From NCBI GenBank assembly GCA_947591475.1, contig CANQDE010000003.1:186001-250000 (forward strand): a stretch of 64,000 nucleotides of DNA, given 5' to 3'. Positions 62,957 to 64,000 of this stretch are shown here, piece after piece. Numbering within the stretch: position 1 is the first letter of the stretch; each line of letters begins with the position of its first letter. This DNA comes from an uncultured Alistipes sp. Its GTDB lineage: Bacteria; Bacteroidota; Bacteroidia; Bacteroidales; Rikenellaceae. The translations under genes were made by a program, and so were the position numbers. The notes under the pieces were generated by a model. That model made no database searches and was not told where the DNA came from. It was given only the letters and a program-made list of their open reading frames with translations.

Positions 62957-62993
62957 GCTCTATAACTAATTGATTAACAATTAGTTATAGAGC
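62957..62993. repeat. Perfect palindrome with 16-bp arms
   Basis: 62957-62972 and 62978-62993 are exact reverse complements with loop ATTAA. It lies 49 nt past the stop of the fimbrillin-like gene. No T-run follows directly on either strand, so it may be an unusual terminator or a recombination site. Confidence 0.7.
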
Positions 62994-63042
62994 AATAAAA
63001 AGTAAGCGTATTCATGCGGGCTGAGCAATCGGACCGAATTAA

Positions 63043-63711
63043 CTAAAAATCGAACGATTTCGGTTCGCTCCATGCGCCCAACCGGCCCGTTTCGATGTCC
63101 ATCGAACTGCGCGTGTTGACCTCTTGGAAGGTGATGCCCTCCAACGTCGCACCGGTGAACTCGCCGTCCGGATCCTCCAACTCGAACGTCAACTGCGTAA
63201 GCACGTGCTTGAACGTCAGTTTGTCGGGCTTCACATTGCAACTGCCCACGACCGGCCCGGCATACATCACATCTTCCTGTCCACCCAAGACGAAATGCAG
63301 CACGGGTGCCTGTCCGGCCGTCGGCATCGCTACAAAGTTGTCCCCCGAAGTACCGCTGGCGGCATACGGATGATAGGCGCAAAACTTGACGAAGTGTTCG
63401 GGCTCCATCGGATAATAATAGGTACCCGCCCAATGGATCGTACCGTCGGCGTCGATACCCGACGTCTTCACGTTGTCCATGAGCAACGACCCGTTCCACA
63501 CGCCGGCAGCCGGAGTTTGGCTGTCGGTCTCCATGCCGAAAATGCCCACTTTGTCGCCGGCGTACTGCGCCAAGTCGCTCACATTGTCGATGGAGGCACG
63601 GGTGGCGTTCTGCACGCCCAATCGAATCACGCCGCGTGCGTCCAAATCCTCCCGCGTGGAGCAACCCGCGCACAAGCAACCTACGGCGATGAGTGCGATC
63701 ACCGATTTCAT
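63043..63711 (-). CDS. Short fimbrillin-like surface lipoprotein
   Basis: The ATG at 63711 gives 222 residues with a lipobox leader (VIALIAVGCLCAGC). An alternative ATG at 63756 overlaps the upstream stop as ATGA. FCAYHPYAASG, VLHFVLGGQEDVMYAG and LTFKHVLTQLTFELED are the pattern of the first sandwich of fimbrillin-like (Mfa-like) proteins. GITFQEVNTRSSMDIETG follows, and then the protein stops, while relatives usually continue for roughly 100 more residues. Probably exported and surface-bound. Confidence 0.75.
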   Translation of the reverse strand: MKSVIALIAVGCLCAGCSTREDLDARGVIRLGVQNATRASIDNVSDLAQYAGDKVGIFGMETDSQTPAAGVWNGSLLMDNVKTSGIDADGTIHWAGTYYYPMEPEHFVKFCAYHPYAASGTSGDNFVAMPTAGQAPVLHFVLGGQEDVMYAGPVVGSCNVKPDKLTFKHVLTQLTFELEDPDGEFTGATLEGITFQEVNTRSSMDIETGRLGAWSEPKSFDF

Positions 63712-63752
63712 AATCGAAGTTCCGTTTTTCAATTCCATAATTATCTGTCTGT

Positions 63753-64000
63753 TCATTGCTGATTCTTGGTTCCCACGACCGTACCCGAACCGGTGCCGCC
63801 CGTCCACGGACGAACGTCGGACTTCAACGTACCGTCTTCCATCACTTTGAGTTCCACTTCCAACGGGATGTCGATCGGAATGACACCGCCGCCCGCTTCG
63901 ATGATCTCCTCCATCGTGCCGGTAACGTCGATCGAAACATTCACCGAAGTCCCGTCCGCTTTGGTCAATTTCAGATAGACGACGTGGATGCCGCTGGCTC
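63753..64000 (-). CDS. C-terminus of a probable fimbrillin-like protein (cut by window edge)
   Basis: The minus strand is open from the right edge to a TGA at 63753, about 81 residues: SGIHVVYLKLTKADGTS, then GGGVIPIDIPLEVELKVMEDG and DVRPWTGGTGSG near the end. The Gly-rich tail resembles the ends of fimbrillin-family proteins, but the fold-defining part is outside the window. The stop overlaps a possible start of the next gene (ATGA), so the two are probably one operon. Confidence 0.55.
   Translation of the reverse strand, partial: ASGIHVVYLKLTKADGTSVNVSIDVTGTMEEIIEAGGGVIPIDIPLEVELKVMEDGTLKSDVRPWTGGTGSGTVVGTKNQQ

Overview
The window comes from a GC-rich Bacteroidota chromosome, most likely Alistipes or a close Rikenellaceae relative. 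The sequence evidence is the repeated TAnnTTTG (-7) promoter box, often with TTTG about 19-20 nt upstream, the bamD-rpoZ-coaBC-recN block, an Mpi-type serine invertase beside fimbrillin-like lipoprotein genes, and a large rhamnogalacturonan/rhamnose locus. The genus is inference; no rRNA gene is present.

Layout. 1-3.2 kb: minus-strand housekeeping operon bamD, rpoZ, coaBC, recN (recN runs off the left edge). 3.3-3.5 kb: a structured intergenic repeat and a terminator. 3.6-26.4 kb: about 23 kb of minus-strand genes for pectin rhamnogalacturonan I and L-rhamnose. They form three blocks: a five-gene enzyme operon (six-hairpin lipoprotein, DUF4450-like enzyme, GH106, GH105, GH2); an AraC-type regulator next to a rha operon in the order kinase, isomerase, lactaldehyde reductase, transporter, aldolase; and a PL11 lyase plus second GH105 pair. 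Together they would cut the backbone, remove unsaturated galacturonate, release rhamnose and galactose, import rhamnose and split it to DHAP and 1,2-propanediol. No SusC/SusD pair is in the window.

26.7-32.7 kb: plus-strand fabI, panC-panD, a DUF456 membrane protein and an M16 peptidase lipoprotein. 32.9-40.2 kb: minus-strand lipoprotein-nadC-DUF2156/GNAT, a TonB receptor coupled to rlmH, and a GH2-like protein lacking catalytic residues. 40.3-44.0 kb: asnS, rpoN and a PAP2-like membrane protein. 44.1-49.5 kb: minus-strand OPT transporter, small membrane protein, pepT, nadE. 49.6-52.5 kb: a MazG-like protein, tRNA-Ala(GGC), murF and manC. 52.6-60.3 kb: plus-strand pssA, putative porin, lytic transglycosylase, YitT-type protein, miaB, DEAD-box helicase. 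60.4-62.0 kb: prs and ysxC on the minus strand.

62.1-64.0 kb is the most accessory part: an Mpi-type invertase, a 275-bp intergenic region holding its promoter, an ACGAACGTTT site, a G9/C9 tract and a perfect 16-bp-arm palindrome, then a short fimbrillin-like lipoprotein and the C-terminus of another surface protein. Two interspersed repeat families (R1, three copies; R2, two copies) lie in intergenic gaps elsewhere.
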